The notes below the pieces were generated by a model. It saw nothing but the letters and a program-made list of their open reading frames with translations, did not search any database and had not been told where the DNA came from. Shown one piece after another: positions 17,458 to 25,822 of a stretch of DNA of 64,000 bases. Source of the DNA: Pectobacterium aquaticum (GTDB lineage Bacteria; Pseudomonadota; Gammaproteobacteria; Enterobacterales; Enterobacteriaceae); the NCBI RefSeq assembly GCF_003382565.3, contig NZ_CP086253.1, forward strand, positions 2,356,001-2,420,000, written 5' to 3'. Position 1 is the first letter of the stretch. The number at the start of each line of letters is the position of its first letter. The position numbers and the translations under genes were made by a program.

Positions 17458-17462
17458 TGATA

Positions 17463-17499
17463 AAGGTCATGGTTGTACTAAAATGCCATGACCTTTTTC
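17463..17499 (+). terminator. Rho-independent terminator of yciI
   Basis: AAGGTCATGG (17463-17472) pairs perfectly with CCATGACCTT (17486-17495), followed by TTTCG. It lies beyond the ERIC element, so that element is transcribed with yciI. Confidence 0.8.
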
Positions 17500-17579
17500 G
17501 TCTCTCCCAAAAGCTGAAATATTTTAGTCATTTAACAATGATAGTTTGGCCGCTATTCACTTATAGAGGGTCAGCAATC

Positions 17580-19253
17580 ATGTTAATGCCTGCGATTTTG
17601 CGAAACGGTGTTGTACCTATCCGCCGCCGTCATCGCCTCAGTATTCTCTCCGGATTGTTATTGATCATTGGGTTATTTTCTTTTCTGCAATTGGTTTCCG
17701 TCGGCGTCATTTCGCAAACGATGACTCAGGTTCGGCAAGATATTTCCGCTAACGAGAACCTGCGTCAGCAACAAGCGTTAATGGATAAAGCACGGATGGA
17801 AGTGATGAGTGCCAGCGATAAACTCAACCGCGCGGGCATTTATCTGTTAGTAGACAAAGAAACGGGGTCTGAAGGTAGCTGGCATAGCTTGATGGATGAG
17901 GCGGAAGTGTCTCTCAAACAGGCACAGGAGCACTACCAATTACTGGGGACGGTTACAACGGCTGAAGCGGACACCGCGGCGTTTATCGATTTGAAAAAGA
18001 GCTATAACCAGCTTTATTCCGGGCTTGTCGAGCTAGCTGAGGGAATAAAAACCACCAATCAGATCGATATTTTCTTTGCCGTTCCGGTACAGGCTTACCA
18101 AAGCGATTTTACCCAGAAGTATTCACACTACCTGCAAGATACCGATGCGCTACAAAAACAGCATGGCCAACAATTTTTATCCTCTCTCGATAACGCAAAA
18201 ACGATTTTCATTACAGTTCTTGGCCTCTTGCTGGCGATCGCCATCACCGTATGGATTGGCGTAAGTCGTATCATTATTCGTCCGCTGACGCACATCATTG
18301 CCCATTTAAAACGGATCGCCGAGGGTGACCTTTCGCATGCGGTCAATACAAAGACGCGCGGTACACGCGAAGTTGAACAACTTAACGCCAGCGTCATTCA
18401 AATGCAGGAAGGTTTGGTAACCTTGGTCAATCAGGTTCGCCAGGGCGTTGACCATATGGTGACGCAGGTCGATCGGGTAGCGGCAGATAACCATCGGCTT
18501 TCCGAACAGGCAAACCGCCAATCCCACGAGCTCAAAATCACCACCGAGCATATTATTCAGCTTAGTCAGCATCTTGAGCAAAATACCCAGCATACCCAAC
18601 AGGCCAATTTGCACGCAGAAGATACCAGCACAATCGCTGCGCAGGGTGAGACGATGATGAATGACGTCAAAGCGGCGATGTCAGACATTGCAGGCAGAAC
18701 GCGTGAGATGACAGAAGCCATAGGGATGATTGAGAACGTGGCGTTTCAGACGCATATTTTGTCGTTGAACGCCGCCATTGAAGCCGCACGAGCCGGGGCG
18801 ATGGGCCGAGGTTTTGCCGTTGTCGCACGGGAAGTCGGCACCCTGGCTTCGCAAAGCAGCCATTCTGCACAAAATATTAATGTACTGATTCGTGATTCTG
18901 ATAACAGCGTAACCGCCGGAACGCGACTGGTGAACAAACTGAATGACAGCCTGCAGAACATTATTCAGACAGCGAAAGGGACTGGCGCGTTTCTGAGCGA
19001 GATCTCGGAAGTATCGCACCAGCAGAACGAGAGCATTCATGAAGTCACCGCCCGGCTCAGTACGCTGAACGACACCGTCAGAGAAAATGCGGGACAGGTT
19101 GAAGCCTCCGCACACACCTTCGCCTCACTGCTCGAGCAAACGGAACGCTTAAATAGGTCAGTCTCGCTGTTTATCCTGCCCTCAACAGAGGCTGAGGTTA
19201 ACCTGATGATTGATCAGCAAGAAATGACACCGCGCATTCCGGCTATGGGATGA
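17580..19253 (+). CDS. Methyl-accepting chemotaxis protein (Tar/Tsr-like topology)
   Basis: 557 residues. TM1 (about 21-45) and TM2 (about 208-232) flank a mostly helical periplasmic ligand domain of the four-helix-bundle Tar type. A HAMP segment follows (RPLTHIIAHLKRIAEGDLSHAV), then the cytoplasmic signalling coil with its hairpin tip at about 383-415 (MIENVAFQTHILSLNAAIEAARAG). The C-terminus lacks the NWETF-type CheR/CheB tether, so adaptation probably depends on other receptors. The ligand is unknown. I chose ATG 17580 (GAGGG upstream) because the longer frame runs into the yciI terminator. The gene is flanked by ERIC elements and sits where E. coli has kch. Confidence 0.9.
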   Translation: MLMPAILRNGVVPIRRRHRLSILSGLLLIIGLFSFLQLVSVGVISQTMTQVRQDISANENLRQQQALMDKARMEVMSASDKLNRAGIYLLVDKETGSEGSWHSLMDEAEVSLKQAQEHYQLLGTVTTAEADTAAFIDLKKSYNQLYSGLVELAEGIKTTNQIDIFFAVPVQAYQSDFTQKYSHYLQDTDALQKQHGQQFLSSLDNAKTIFITVLGLLLAIAITVWIGVSRIIIRPLTHIIAHLKRIAEGDLSHAVNTKTRGTREVEQLNASVIQMQEGLVTLVNQVRQGVDHMVTQVDRVAADNHRLSEQANRQSHELKITTEHIIQLSQHLEQNTQHTQQANLHAEDTSTIAAQGETMMNDVKAAMSDIAGRTREMTEAIGMIENVAFQTHILSLNAAIEAARAGAMGRGFAVVAREVGTLASQSSHSAQNINVLIRDSDNSVTAGTRLVNKLNDSLQNIIQTAKGTGAFLSEISEVSHQQNESIHEVTARLSTLNDTVRENAGQVEASAHTFASLLEQTERLNRSVSLFILPSTEAEVNLMIDQQEMTPRIPAMG

Positions 19254-19276
19254 GCCGATAAGGGAATAAGCTAAAA

Positions 19277-19310
19277 AAAATAGCGACCATACTTCAGGTC
19301 GCTATTTTCC
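19277..19310. terminator. Bidirectional terminator between the chemoreceptor gene and yciY
   Basis: AAAATAGCGACC (19277-19288) pairs perfectly with GGTCGCTATTTT (19297-19308) around an 8-nt loop. T runs are present on both strands, fitting the end of the chemoreceptor gene on plus and yciY on minus. Confidence 0.85.
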
Positions 19311-19318
19311 TCACTGGC

Positions 19319-19495
19319 TTACCAGTCGTAGGTTACCGCATAGAGCAATGCCCGCCGTTGCTGCTTTTGTTGCAGATAACGGGCAGAGCGAATATGGCGA
19401 TACGACCGTGATTGAGCCTCCAACCAGCGACTTCTTCTACGCTGAACCTGACGCAACATCCGCCAGCGGGCCACTTCATTCCGACTGCGTTTCAT
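19319..19495 (-). CDS. yciY: YciY, small basic protein
   Basis: 58 codons on the minus strand, beginning MKRSRNEVARWRMLRQVQRR and ending LLYAVTYDW. The start closely resembles E. coli YciY (MKRSRTEVGRWRMQRQ), and the location next to clsA is the same. The protein is strongly basic (many Arg, few acidic residues) with several Trp and Gln; function unknown. AAGAG lies about 9 nt before the ATG. It converges on the chemoreceptor gene at a shared terminator. Confidence 0.85.
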   Translation of the reverse strand: MKRSRNEVARWRMLRQVQRRRSRWLEAQSRSYRHIRSARYLQQKQQRRALLYAVTYDW

Positions 19496-19600
19496 TATGC
19501 GACTCTTGTTAATCCACTCGCGCTGGGCATTATACCCCCCTCATTCACGGCGACAATCCGTGAATCACGCTCACCGCCATTCTCTTCTTATATAACGTTT

Positions 19601-19726
19601 ATCCCCTAAATAATTCGAGTTGCGTGAAGGCGGCAAGAGAGGGAATCCCGATGAGCTTACATAAGTAAGTGATTCGGGTGACTGAACGCAGCCAACGTAC
19701 ATGCAGCTTGAAGTATGACGGGGATA
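19601..19726. repeat. ERIC element (full length)
   Basis: 126 bp of the ERIC consensus with perfect terminal ATCCCC/GGGGAT inverted ends, the internal palindrome around GAGCTTACATAAGTAAGTGA and GAACGCAGCCAACGTACATG. It lies between yciY and clsA, upstream of both. About 90 percent identical by eye to the copy at 17332-17457. Confidence 0.94.
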
Positions 19727-19808
19727 TTCAGAGGAAAGGCATTTCCCCTTTTATAAATCTATGCGTACACTTTGTTAATTATTTGCAGAAGGGAACAGTG
19801 CCGCTTTT

Positions 19809-21269
19809 ATGTCGACATTTTATACCGTAATAAGTTGGTTACTGGTTTTTAGCTACTGGTTGCTGATTGCAGGTGTGACCCTGCGTATTCTGATGAAACG
19901 TCGGGCGGTGCCTTCTGCGATGGCTTGGCTATTGGTGATTTATATTCTGCCACTTGTCGGTATTGTCGCTTATCTTTCGTTTGGCGAGCTCCATCTCGGC
20001 AAACGCCGAGCCGAACGTGCCAGCAAAATGTGGCCATCAACGGCGAAATGGCTACGCGAATTAAAAGAATATCGCCGTATTTTCGCAACGGAAAACAGCG
20101 AAGTCGCTAGCGCGTTATTTCAGTTGTGCGAAAGGCGGCAAGGGGTTGGCGGCGTTAAAGGCAATCAGTTGCAGTTGATGACCACGTTTGATGACACCAT
20201 TAAAGCGTTATTGCGAGATATTGAACTCGCGCGTAACAACATCGAGATGGTGTTTTACATCTGGCAACCCGGTGGTCTGGTTGAGCAAGTGACCTCTTCG
20301 CTTATCGCGGCAGCACGACGCGGGGTACATTGCCGTATCCTGCTAGACTCAGCTGGCAGCGTACAATTTTTCCGCCAGCATCACCCTGAGCTGATGCGCA
20401 CCGCAGGGATCGACGTGGTCGAAGCTCTGAAAGTCAATCTGTTCCGTGCGTTCCTGCGCCGCATGGACTTGCGACAGCATCGTAAAATCATCCTGATCGA
20501 CAACCGTATTGCCTATACCGGCAGCATGAATATGGTCGATCCCCGTTTATTCAAACAAGATGCGGGCGTTGGGCAGTGGATTGATCTGATGGCACGCATT
20601 GAAGGCCCAGTGGCGACCACATTGGGGATTATCTACTGCTGCGACTGGGAAATGGAGACAGGCAAGCGCCTGCTTCCGCCACCGCCGGATGTTAACGTTA
20701 TGCCGTTCGAACAGGAGAGCGGCCACACCATTCAGGTTATTGCCTCCGGCCCCGGTTACCCAGAAGAGATGATTCATCAGGCGCTGCTGACGTCCGTCTA
20801 CTCAGCACGTAAGCAGTTGATCATGACGACCCCCTACTTCGTGCCCAGCGACGATCTGCTGCACGCTATCTGCACCGCCGCCCAGCGTGGGGTCGATGTC
20901 AGCATTATCGTTCCATACAAAAACGACTCGGTATTGGTCGGTTGGGCCAGTCGTGCGTTTTTCACAGAGCTGCTCGACGCAGGCGTGAAAATTTATCAAT
21001 TTAAAGACGGGTTGCTGCACACTAAAAGCGTACTGGTCGATGGACAGCTCAGCCTGGTTGGTACGGTGAATCTGGATATGCGCAGCCTGTGGCTGAATTT
21101 TGAAATTACGCTGGTGATTGATGATGCTGGATTCGGCAGCGATTTAGCCTGCGTACAGGAAGATTATATCGCTCGTTCCCGCCTGTTAAACGCCACACAG
21201 TGGCAAAACCGCCCTTACTGGCAACGTATCGTCGAGCGGCTGTTCTACTTTTTCAGCCCTCTGCTATAA
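19809..21269 (+). CDS. clsA: Cardiolipin synthase A
   Basis: 486 residues. Two N-terminal membrane helices (about 5-27 and 36-57) are followed by two phospholipase D HKD motifs: H224/K226/D231 (HRKIILID) and H404/K406/D411 (HTKSVLVD). It condenses two phosphatidylglycerols to cardiolipin and glycerol at the inner membrane. The length and motif positions agree with E. coli ClsA. The start ATG 19809 matches the family (MSTFYTVISW). yciU follows 55 nt later. Confidence 0.96.
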   Translation: MSTFYTVISWLLVFSYWLLIAGVTLRILMKRRAVPSAMAWLLVIYILPLVGIVAYLSFGELHLGKRRAERASKMWPSTAKWLRELKEYRRIFATENSEVASALFQLCERRQGVGGVKGNQLQLMTTFDDTIKALLRDIELARNNIEMVFYIWQPGGLVEQVTSSLIAAARRGVHCRILLDSAGSVQFFRQHHPELMRTAGIDVVEALKVNLFRAFLRRMDLRQHRKIILIDNRIAYTGSMNMVDPRLFKQDAGVGQWIDLMARIEGPVATTLGIIYCCDWEMETGKRLLPPPPDVNVMPFEQESGHTIQVIASGPGYPEEMIHQALLTSVYSARKQLIMTTPYFVPSDDLLHAICTAAQRGVDVSIIVPYKNDSVLVGWASRAFFTELLDAGVKIYQFKDGLLHTKSVLVDGQLSLVGTVNLDMRSLWLNFEITLVIDDAGFGSDLACVQEDYIARSRLLNATQWQNRPYWQRIVERLFYFFSPLL

Positions 21270-21324
21270 ATACGCGTTTTCCCGTGTTCTAATAAGGCTA
21301 TTGGGAATTAACAGGAATGACCTT

Positions 21325-21648
21325 ATGGATTTGAATAATCGCCTGACCGAAGACGAAGCATTGGAACAGGCCTACGACATCTTTTTGGAACTTGCGGCTG
21401 ATAACCTCGATCCGGCAGATATTCTGCTGTTCAACCTGCAATTCGAAGAGCGCGGTGGCGCAGAGTTATTCGACCCTGCTGAAGACTGGGCCGATCACGT
21501 TGATTTCGACCTGAACCCTGACTTTTTTGCCGAAGTCGTCATTGGGCTGGCCGAGAATGAAGGTGAAGAAATTACCGATATTTTTGCCCGCGTGCTGATT
21601 TGTCGGGAAAAAGATCACAAACTTTGCCACATTTTGTGGAAAGAATAA
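21325..21648 (+). CDS. yciU: YciU, UPF0263 family, putative double-stranded DNA mimic
   Basis: 107-residue very acidic protein (MDLNNRLTEDEALEQAYDIF at the start), near-identical to E. coli YciU and of the HI1450 family, whose fold and surface charge suggest mimicry of double-stranded DNA. The actual partner is not known. I use ATG 21325 with AGGA upstream; an earlier in-frame TTG at 21301 is unlikely. It ends before a long imperfect palindrome and a strong terminator. Confidence 0.92.
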   Translation: MDLNNRLTEDEALEQAYDIFLELAADNLDPADILLFNLQFEERGGAELFDPAEDWADHVDFDLNPDFFAEVVIGLAENEGEEITDIFARVLICREKDHKLCHILWKE

Positions 21649-21712
21649 CTCGTTTCGCCTCAACACAAAGCGTCTAAAAACGCAGATGATTCTATTTACG
21701 AAACGAAAACGG

Positions 21713-21811
21713 TGATAATGGAATAGAAGAGTAAAGCGTCCGCGACAAGGATGTCGCGGCTCGAGCGTACAAGGATGTATTCACAGCGTCTTTACGATCT
21801 ATCCATTATCA
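21713..21811. repeat. 99-bp imperfect inverted repeat with nested palindromes
   Basis: The outer arms TGATAATGGA (21713-21722) and TCCATTATCA (21802-21811) pair, then TAAAGCGTC (21732-21740) pairs imperfectly with GCGTCTTTA (21786-21794). Inside are the palindrome CCGCGACAAGGATGTCGCGG (21740-21759) and a related GTACAAGGATGTAT stretch. As RNA it would form one long branched hairpin in the yciU 3' region. It is not an ERIC. I did not recognise the family. Confidence 0.7.
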
Positions 21812-21838
21812 ACGCTCAACGTACATTGTCAGCAATGC

Positions 21839-21868
21839 AAGGCGTCTCCCGCAGGAGACGCCTTTTTT
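21839..21868 (+). terminator. Rho-independent terminator of yciU
   Basis: AAGGCGTCTCC (21839-21849) pairs perfectly with GGAGACGCCTT (21854-21864) around a 4-nt loop, with a T run on the plus strand. It also lies about 25 nt past the oppF stop on the minus strand but has no T tract in that direction. Confidence 0.88.
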
Positions 21869-21890
21869 ACATCAGTCACCGATAAACGGG

Positions 21891-22925
21891 TTACTGAACT
21901 TCCGCTTCCTGCACCGGTAACAACGCCTGCGGATCGACCTTCAGACACGAAACGGCGTGCGTAAAGCTCCCTTCCAGCAAGGGACGGGTTTTCGAGCACT
22001 CAGGGCCGACAACCGGACAGCGCGTGCAGAACACACAGCCCGATGGCGGATTGATTGGCGAAGGCAAATCCCCTTCCAGCAGTTGTATCTTCTTGTTCCG
22101 CTCCTGATCGGGATCGGGCGTCGGCACAGCGGACATCAGCGCGCGGGTATACGGGTGCTGCGGGTTTTTATAGACCTGATCGTACGTTCCCAGTTCTACC
22201 GCATGACCCAGATACATCACCAACACGCGATCGGAAATGTGCTTCACGACCGATAAGTCATGAGCGATGAAAATCAGCGACAGACGCATTTCGCGCTGTA
22301 GCTGACGCAGCAGGTTCACCACCTGCGCCTGAATCGACACGTCCAGCGCCGAAACTGGCTCATCACAGATAATCAGCTTCGGCTCCAGAATCAGCGCGCG
22401 CGCGATGCCGATACGCTGACACTGTCCGCCAGAGAATTCATGCGGATAGCGGTTGATCAGGTTCGGCAGCAGCCCAACCTTCAGCATCATCGCTTTCACA
22501 CGATCTTTCACCGTCTGCCGATCCAGTTCTGGATGATAAACGTTTAACGGCTCGGCAATAATTTCGCCTATCGTCATACGCGGGTTCAGCGATGCCAGCG
22601 GATCCTGGAATATCATCTGAATATCGCTACGTGCGGCGCGCCATTCATCGGCACTCATGCCCAGCAGGTCTTTCCCCAGCCAGGTAACGCGTCCGTCGGT
22701 CGCTTTTACCAGACCGATAATGGCACGCGCCAGCGTAGACTTGCCGCAACCGGACTCCCCCACCACGCCCAACGTTTCGCCTTCATATAAACGTAGCGTC
22801 ACGCCATCAACGGCTTTCAGTTTTTTCGGCGGCTGCCAGAACCACTGCTTATCATCTCTGACGTCAAAGTGGACTTTCAGATCGTCCACTTCTAACAACA
22901 CCTTTTTCTCGTCCGCATTGTTCAT
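21891..22925 (-). CDS. oppF: OppF, oligopeptide ABC transporter ATP-binding protein
   Basis: 344 residues. Walker A GESGCGKST near residue 57, ABC signature FSGGQCQRIGIARAL, Walker B LIICDEPVSALD and the H-loop IFIAHDLSVV are intact. A Cys-rich C-terminal segment (CVFCTRCPVVGPEC) looks like the Fe-S-type cluster region described for Opp/Dpp ATPases. With OppD it powers import of oligopeptides, including cell-wall muropeptides. It overlaps oppD by 4 bp and is the last gene of oppABCDF. Confidence 0.96.
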   Translation of the reverse strand: MNNADEKKVLLEVDDLKVHFDVRDDKQWFWQPPKKLKAVDGVTLRLYEGETLGVVGESGCGKSTLARAIIGLVKATDGRVTWLGKDLLGMSADEWRAARSDIQMIFQDPLASLNPRMTIGEIIAEPLNVYHPELDRQTVKDRVKAMMLKVGLLPNLINRYPHEFSGGQCQRIGIARALILEPKLIICDEPVSALDVSIQAQVVNLLRQLQREMRLSLIFIAHDLSVVKHISDRVLVMYLGHAVELGTYDQVYKNPQHPYTRALMSAVPTPDPDQERNKKIQLLEGDLPSPINPPSGCVFCTRCPVVGPECSKTRPLLEGSFTHAVSCLKVDPQALLPVQEAEVQ

Positions 22926-23917
22926 ACCACCTCCTCAATCGCTCTAAAGCAGGCGCGCAAGCGGCCATCACCAAAAGATTCCAGCGCTGGTGCGCTATGG
23001 CAGAGATCCATCGCATACGGGCAGCGTGGTTGGAACGGACAGCCTTTCGGTAAGCGTAATAAGTTAGGCGGATTGCCCGGAATGGTTGCCAGCACTTCAT
23101 CTTCCGCATCCAGACGCGGCACGGCGTTGAGCAGGCCAACAGAATACGGGTGACTCGGATGATAAAAGACGTCGCGTGCAGCCCCGTATTCCATGGTGCG
23201 TCCGGCGTACATCACCAGCACTTTGTCACAAATACCCGCCACCACACCCAGATCGTGGGTGATCATGATGATAGAGGTATTGAACTCACGTTTCAGCTCG
23301 TTCAACAACGTCATAATCTGCGCCTGAACCGTCACATCCAACGCCGTTGTCGGTTCATCGGCAATCAGCAGCTTCGGCCGGCACAGCAGTGCCATTGCGA
23401 TCATCACGCGCTGACGCATCCCGCCGGAAAACTCATGCGGATACATCTTCATACGCTTACGCGCTTCCGGCATTTTGACCGCATCCAGCATTTTGACCGA
23501 CTCTTCAAACGCTTCGCTTTTGCTCAGGCGTTTGTGCAACATCAGCACTTCCATCAGTTGTTCGCCGACGCGCATGTACGGGTTCAGCGAGGTCATCGGA
23601 TCCTGGAAGATCATACTGATTTCTTCAGCACGCAGCTTATTCAACTGGCTTTCAGGCAAATTGAGAATCTCTTTGCCACGAAAACGTGCAGATCCGCCAA
23701 TACGGCCATTACGCGCCAGCAGTCCCATCAACGCAAACGCGGTTTGTGATTTACCAGAGCCAGATTCACCCACAATCCCCAGCGTTTCACCGGCGTTGAG
23801 TGTGAAGTTCAGGTCGTTAACCGCCGTCACATCACCGTCCTGCGTGTTGAACGTTACCCGGAGATCCTGAACATGTAGCAGCGCGTCGTGCGCGCCAGTT
23901 AACTCAATTTTGCTCAT
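22922..23917 (-). CDS. oppD: OppD, oligopeptide ABC transporter ATP-binding protein
   Basis: 331 residues. Walker A GESGSGKS near residue 52, signature FSGGMRQRVMIAMAL, Walker B LLIADEPTTALD and switch His in MITHDLG. The C-terminal oligopeptide-transporter extension includes KGCPFQPRCPYAMDLC with four cysteines. It pairs with OppF as the ATPase heterodimer. The stop overlaps the oppF start by 4 bp and oppC ends 11 nt upstream, showing tight operon packing. Confidence 0.96.
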   Translation of the reverse strand: MSKIELTGAHDALLHVQDLRVTFNTQDGDVTAVNDLNFTLNAGETLGIVGESGSGKSQTAFALMGLLARNGRIGGSARFRGKEILNLPESQLNKLRAEEISMIFQDPMTSLNPYMRVGEQLMEVLMLHKRLSKSEAFEESVKMLDAVKMPEARKRMKMYPHEFSGGMRQRVMIAMALLCRPKLLIADEPTTALDVTVQAQIMTLLNELKREFNTSIIMITHDLGVVAGICDKVLVMYAGRTMEYGAARDVFYHPSHPYSVGLLNAVPRLDAEDEVLATIPGNPPNLLRLPKGCPFQPRCPYAMDLCHSAPALESFGDGRLRACFRAIEEVV

Positions 23918-23928
23918 GTTGATATCCC

Positions 23929-24837
23929 TCAGCGATCTTTCGGGTCGAGGGCATCACGCAGGCCATCGCCGATAAAGTTAAAACAAAACAGCGTGACAAC
24001 CAGAAACGCCGCCGGATAGAACAGTAACCACGGCGACACTTCCATTGAATTCGCACCATCATTCAGCAAAGCACCCCAACTGCTCAACGGTTCCTGCGTT
24101 CCCAGACCTAGGAAGCTCAGGAAGGATTCGAACAGGATCATGCTTGGCACCAGCAGAGAGGCATACACCACCACCACGCCCAGCACGTTAGGCACCACGT
24201 GGCGCAGCACGATACCGCGCGTGGAGACACCGGAAACCATCGCTGCTTCAATGAACTCTTTACGTTTCAGGCTCAGCGTCTGGCCGCGCACGATACGCGC
24301 CATATCCAGCCAAGACACCATGCCGATAGCCACGAAGATCAGCAACATGTTCTGCCCGAAAAACGTCACCAGCAGAATAACGAAGAACATGAACGGGAAT
24401 GAGTTGAGGATCTCCAGCAGACGCATCATCACCGAATCCACTTTCCCGCCCAGATAACCCGACATCGCGCCATACAGCGTTCCGACGATCACGGCAACCA
24501 GCGCCGCAGCAACGCCAACCATCAGCGAGACGCGGCCCCCGATGGCAACACGAACCAACAGATCACGACCCGAGGAATCCGTACCAAAATAGTGTCCAGA
24601 CGTCATATCCGGCGCAGCCGACATCATTCCCCAGTCCGTATCCGCGTAGTCAAATGCCGACAACATCGGGGCGAAGATAACGAACACGGTAATCACGGCT
24701 AAAACAAGCAGACTGGCCAGCGCCGCACGGTTGTGCATAAAGCGCAGGCGCGCATCCTGCCACAAACTGCGCCCTTCGATCTCAGCCTGCTCGGTGAAAT
24801 TCTCTAACGCTTTAACGTTTTTTCGATTCCAAAACAT
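23929..24837 (-). CDS. oppC: OppC, oligopeptide ABC transporter permease
   Basis: 302 residues with an N-terminal cytoplasmic stretch, a first membrane helix at about 38-60 and five more across a binding-protein-dependent permease domain. The EAA-type loop appears as EFIEAAMVSGVSTRGIVLRHVVPN. It forms the channel together with OppB. It begins 11 nt after oppB in the opp operon. Confidence 0.96.
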   Translation of the reverse strand: MFWNRKNVKALENFTEQAEIEGRSLWQDARLRFMHNRAALASLLVLAVITVFVIFAPMLSAFDYADTDWGMMSAAPDMTSGHYFGTDSSGRDLLVRVAIGGRVSLMVGVAAALVAVIVGTLYGAMSGYLGGKVDSVMMRLLEILNSFPFMFFVILLVTFFGQNMLLIFVAIGMVSWLDMARIVRGQTLSLKRKEFIEAAMVSGVSTRGIVLRHVVPNVLGVVVVYASLLVPSMILFESFLSFLGLGTQEPLSSWGALLNDGANSMEVSPWLLFYPAAFLVVTLFCFNFIGDGLRDALDPKDR

Positions 24838-24848
24838 AACGCCCCCAA

Positions 24849-25769
24849 TTAATAGCGAATTTTCGGATCGATAACAGCGTAGAGCACGTCAATGATCGCA
24901 TTAAATAAAATGGTTAAGCCACCGACCAGAATCGTCAAACTCAATACCAGTGAATAGTCGCGGTTCAGTGCACCGTTCACAAACAGTTGCCCAATACCCG
25001 GTAAACCAAAAATGGTTTCAATCACCATTGAGCCGGTAATAATCCCTACAAACGCCGGCCCCATATAAGAGAGCACGGGCAGCAACGCGGGTTTTAACGC
25101 GTGACGCAGGACGATGCGGCGCATCGGCAGCCCTTTGGCACGCGCGGTGCGGATAAAGTTAGAGTGCAAAACCTCGATCATAGAACCTCGGGTAATACGC
25201 GCAATGCTGGCGATATAAGACAAAGACAACGCCACCATCGGTAAAATAATGTATTGGATGGCCCCGCCGTTCCAGCCACCGCCGGGCAACCACCGCAGCG
25301 TAATGGCAAAAATCAGCACCAGTAACGGTGCGACGACAAAGCTGGGAATCACCACCCCCGTCATGGCAAAGCCCATCACGGTATAGTCCCATTTCGTATT
25401 CTGATTCAGCGCGGCGATCACGCCTGCACTCACCCCAAAAACGATGGCAAGAATGAATGCAGCGACCCCTAGTTTTGCAGAAACGGGGAAAGACGTCGCG
25501 ACCAAATCGTTCACGGAATAGTCTTTGTATTTAAAAGAAGGCCCAAAATCACCCTGTACCAATTGCAGCAAGTAGTTACCGTACTGCGTCATAATAGGGT
25601 CGTTCAGATGGTATTTGGCTTCAATATTCGCCATCACTTCCGGCGGTAAATTACGCTCTCCGGTAAAAGGGCTGCCGGGTGCCAATCGCATCATGAAGAA
25701 CGAGATGGTGATCAGGATAAAGAGTGTTGGAATCGCCTCTAAACAGCGGCGAAGAATAAATTTTAACAT
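24849..25769 (-). CDS. oppB: OppB, oligopeptide ABC transporter permease
   Basis: 306 residues, six membrane helices: MLKFILRRCLEAIPTLFILITISFF at the start is the GATase-like N-terminal helix seen in OppB/DppB. The EAA-type loop is NFIRTARAKGLPMRRIVLRHALKPA. It forms a heterodimeric inner-membrane pore with OppC. A hairpin in the 53-nt gap after oppA probably lowers its expression relative to oppA. Confidence 0.96.
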   Translation of the reverse strand: MLKFILRRCLEAIPTLFILITISFFMMRLAPGSPFTGERNLPPEVMANIEAKYHLNDPIMTQYGNYLLQLVQGDFGPSFKYKDYSVNDLVATSFPVSAKLGVAAFILAIVFGVSAGVIAALNQNTKWDYTVMGFAMTGVVIPSFVVAPLLVLIFAITLRWLPGGGWNGGAIQYIILPMVALSLSYIASIARITRGSMIEVLHSNFIRTARAKGLPMRRIVLRHALKPALLPVLSYMGPAFVGIITGSMVIETIFGLPGIGQLFVNGALNRDYSLVLSLTILVGGLTILFNAIIDVLYAVIDPKIRY

Positions 25770-25781
25770 TGCTCGTACCTA

Positions 25782-25815
25782 TAAAAGGCTGGCAGCACCG
25801 CTGCGTGCGCCAGCC
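25782..25815 (-). terminator. Intra-operon hairpin between oppA and oppB
   Basis: GGCTGGC (25787-25793) pairs with GCCAGCC (25809-25815); on the minus strand TTTTAT follows the stem. It sits just after the oppA stop and before oppB, an arrangement that partially terminates transcription so the binding protein is made in excess over the membrane components. Confidence 0.7.
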
Positions 25816-25822
25816 ATTATTA

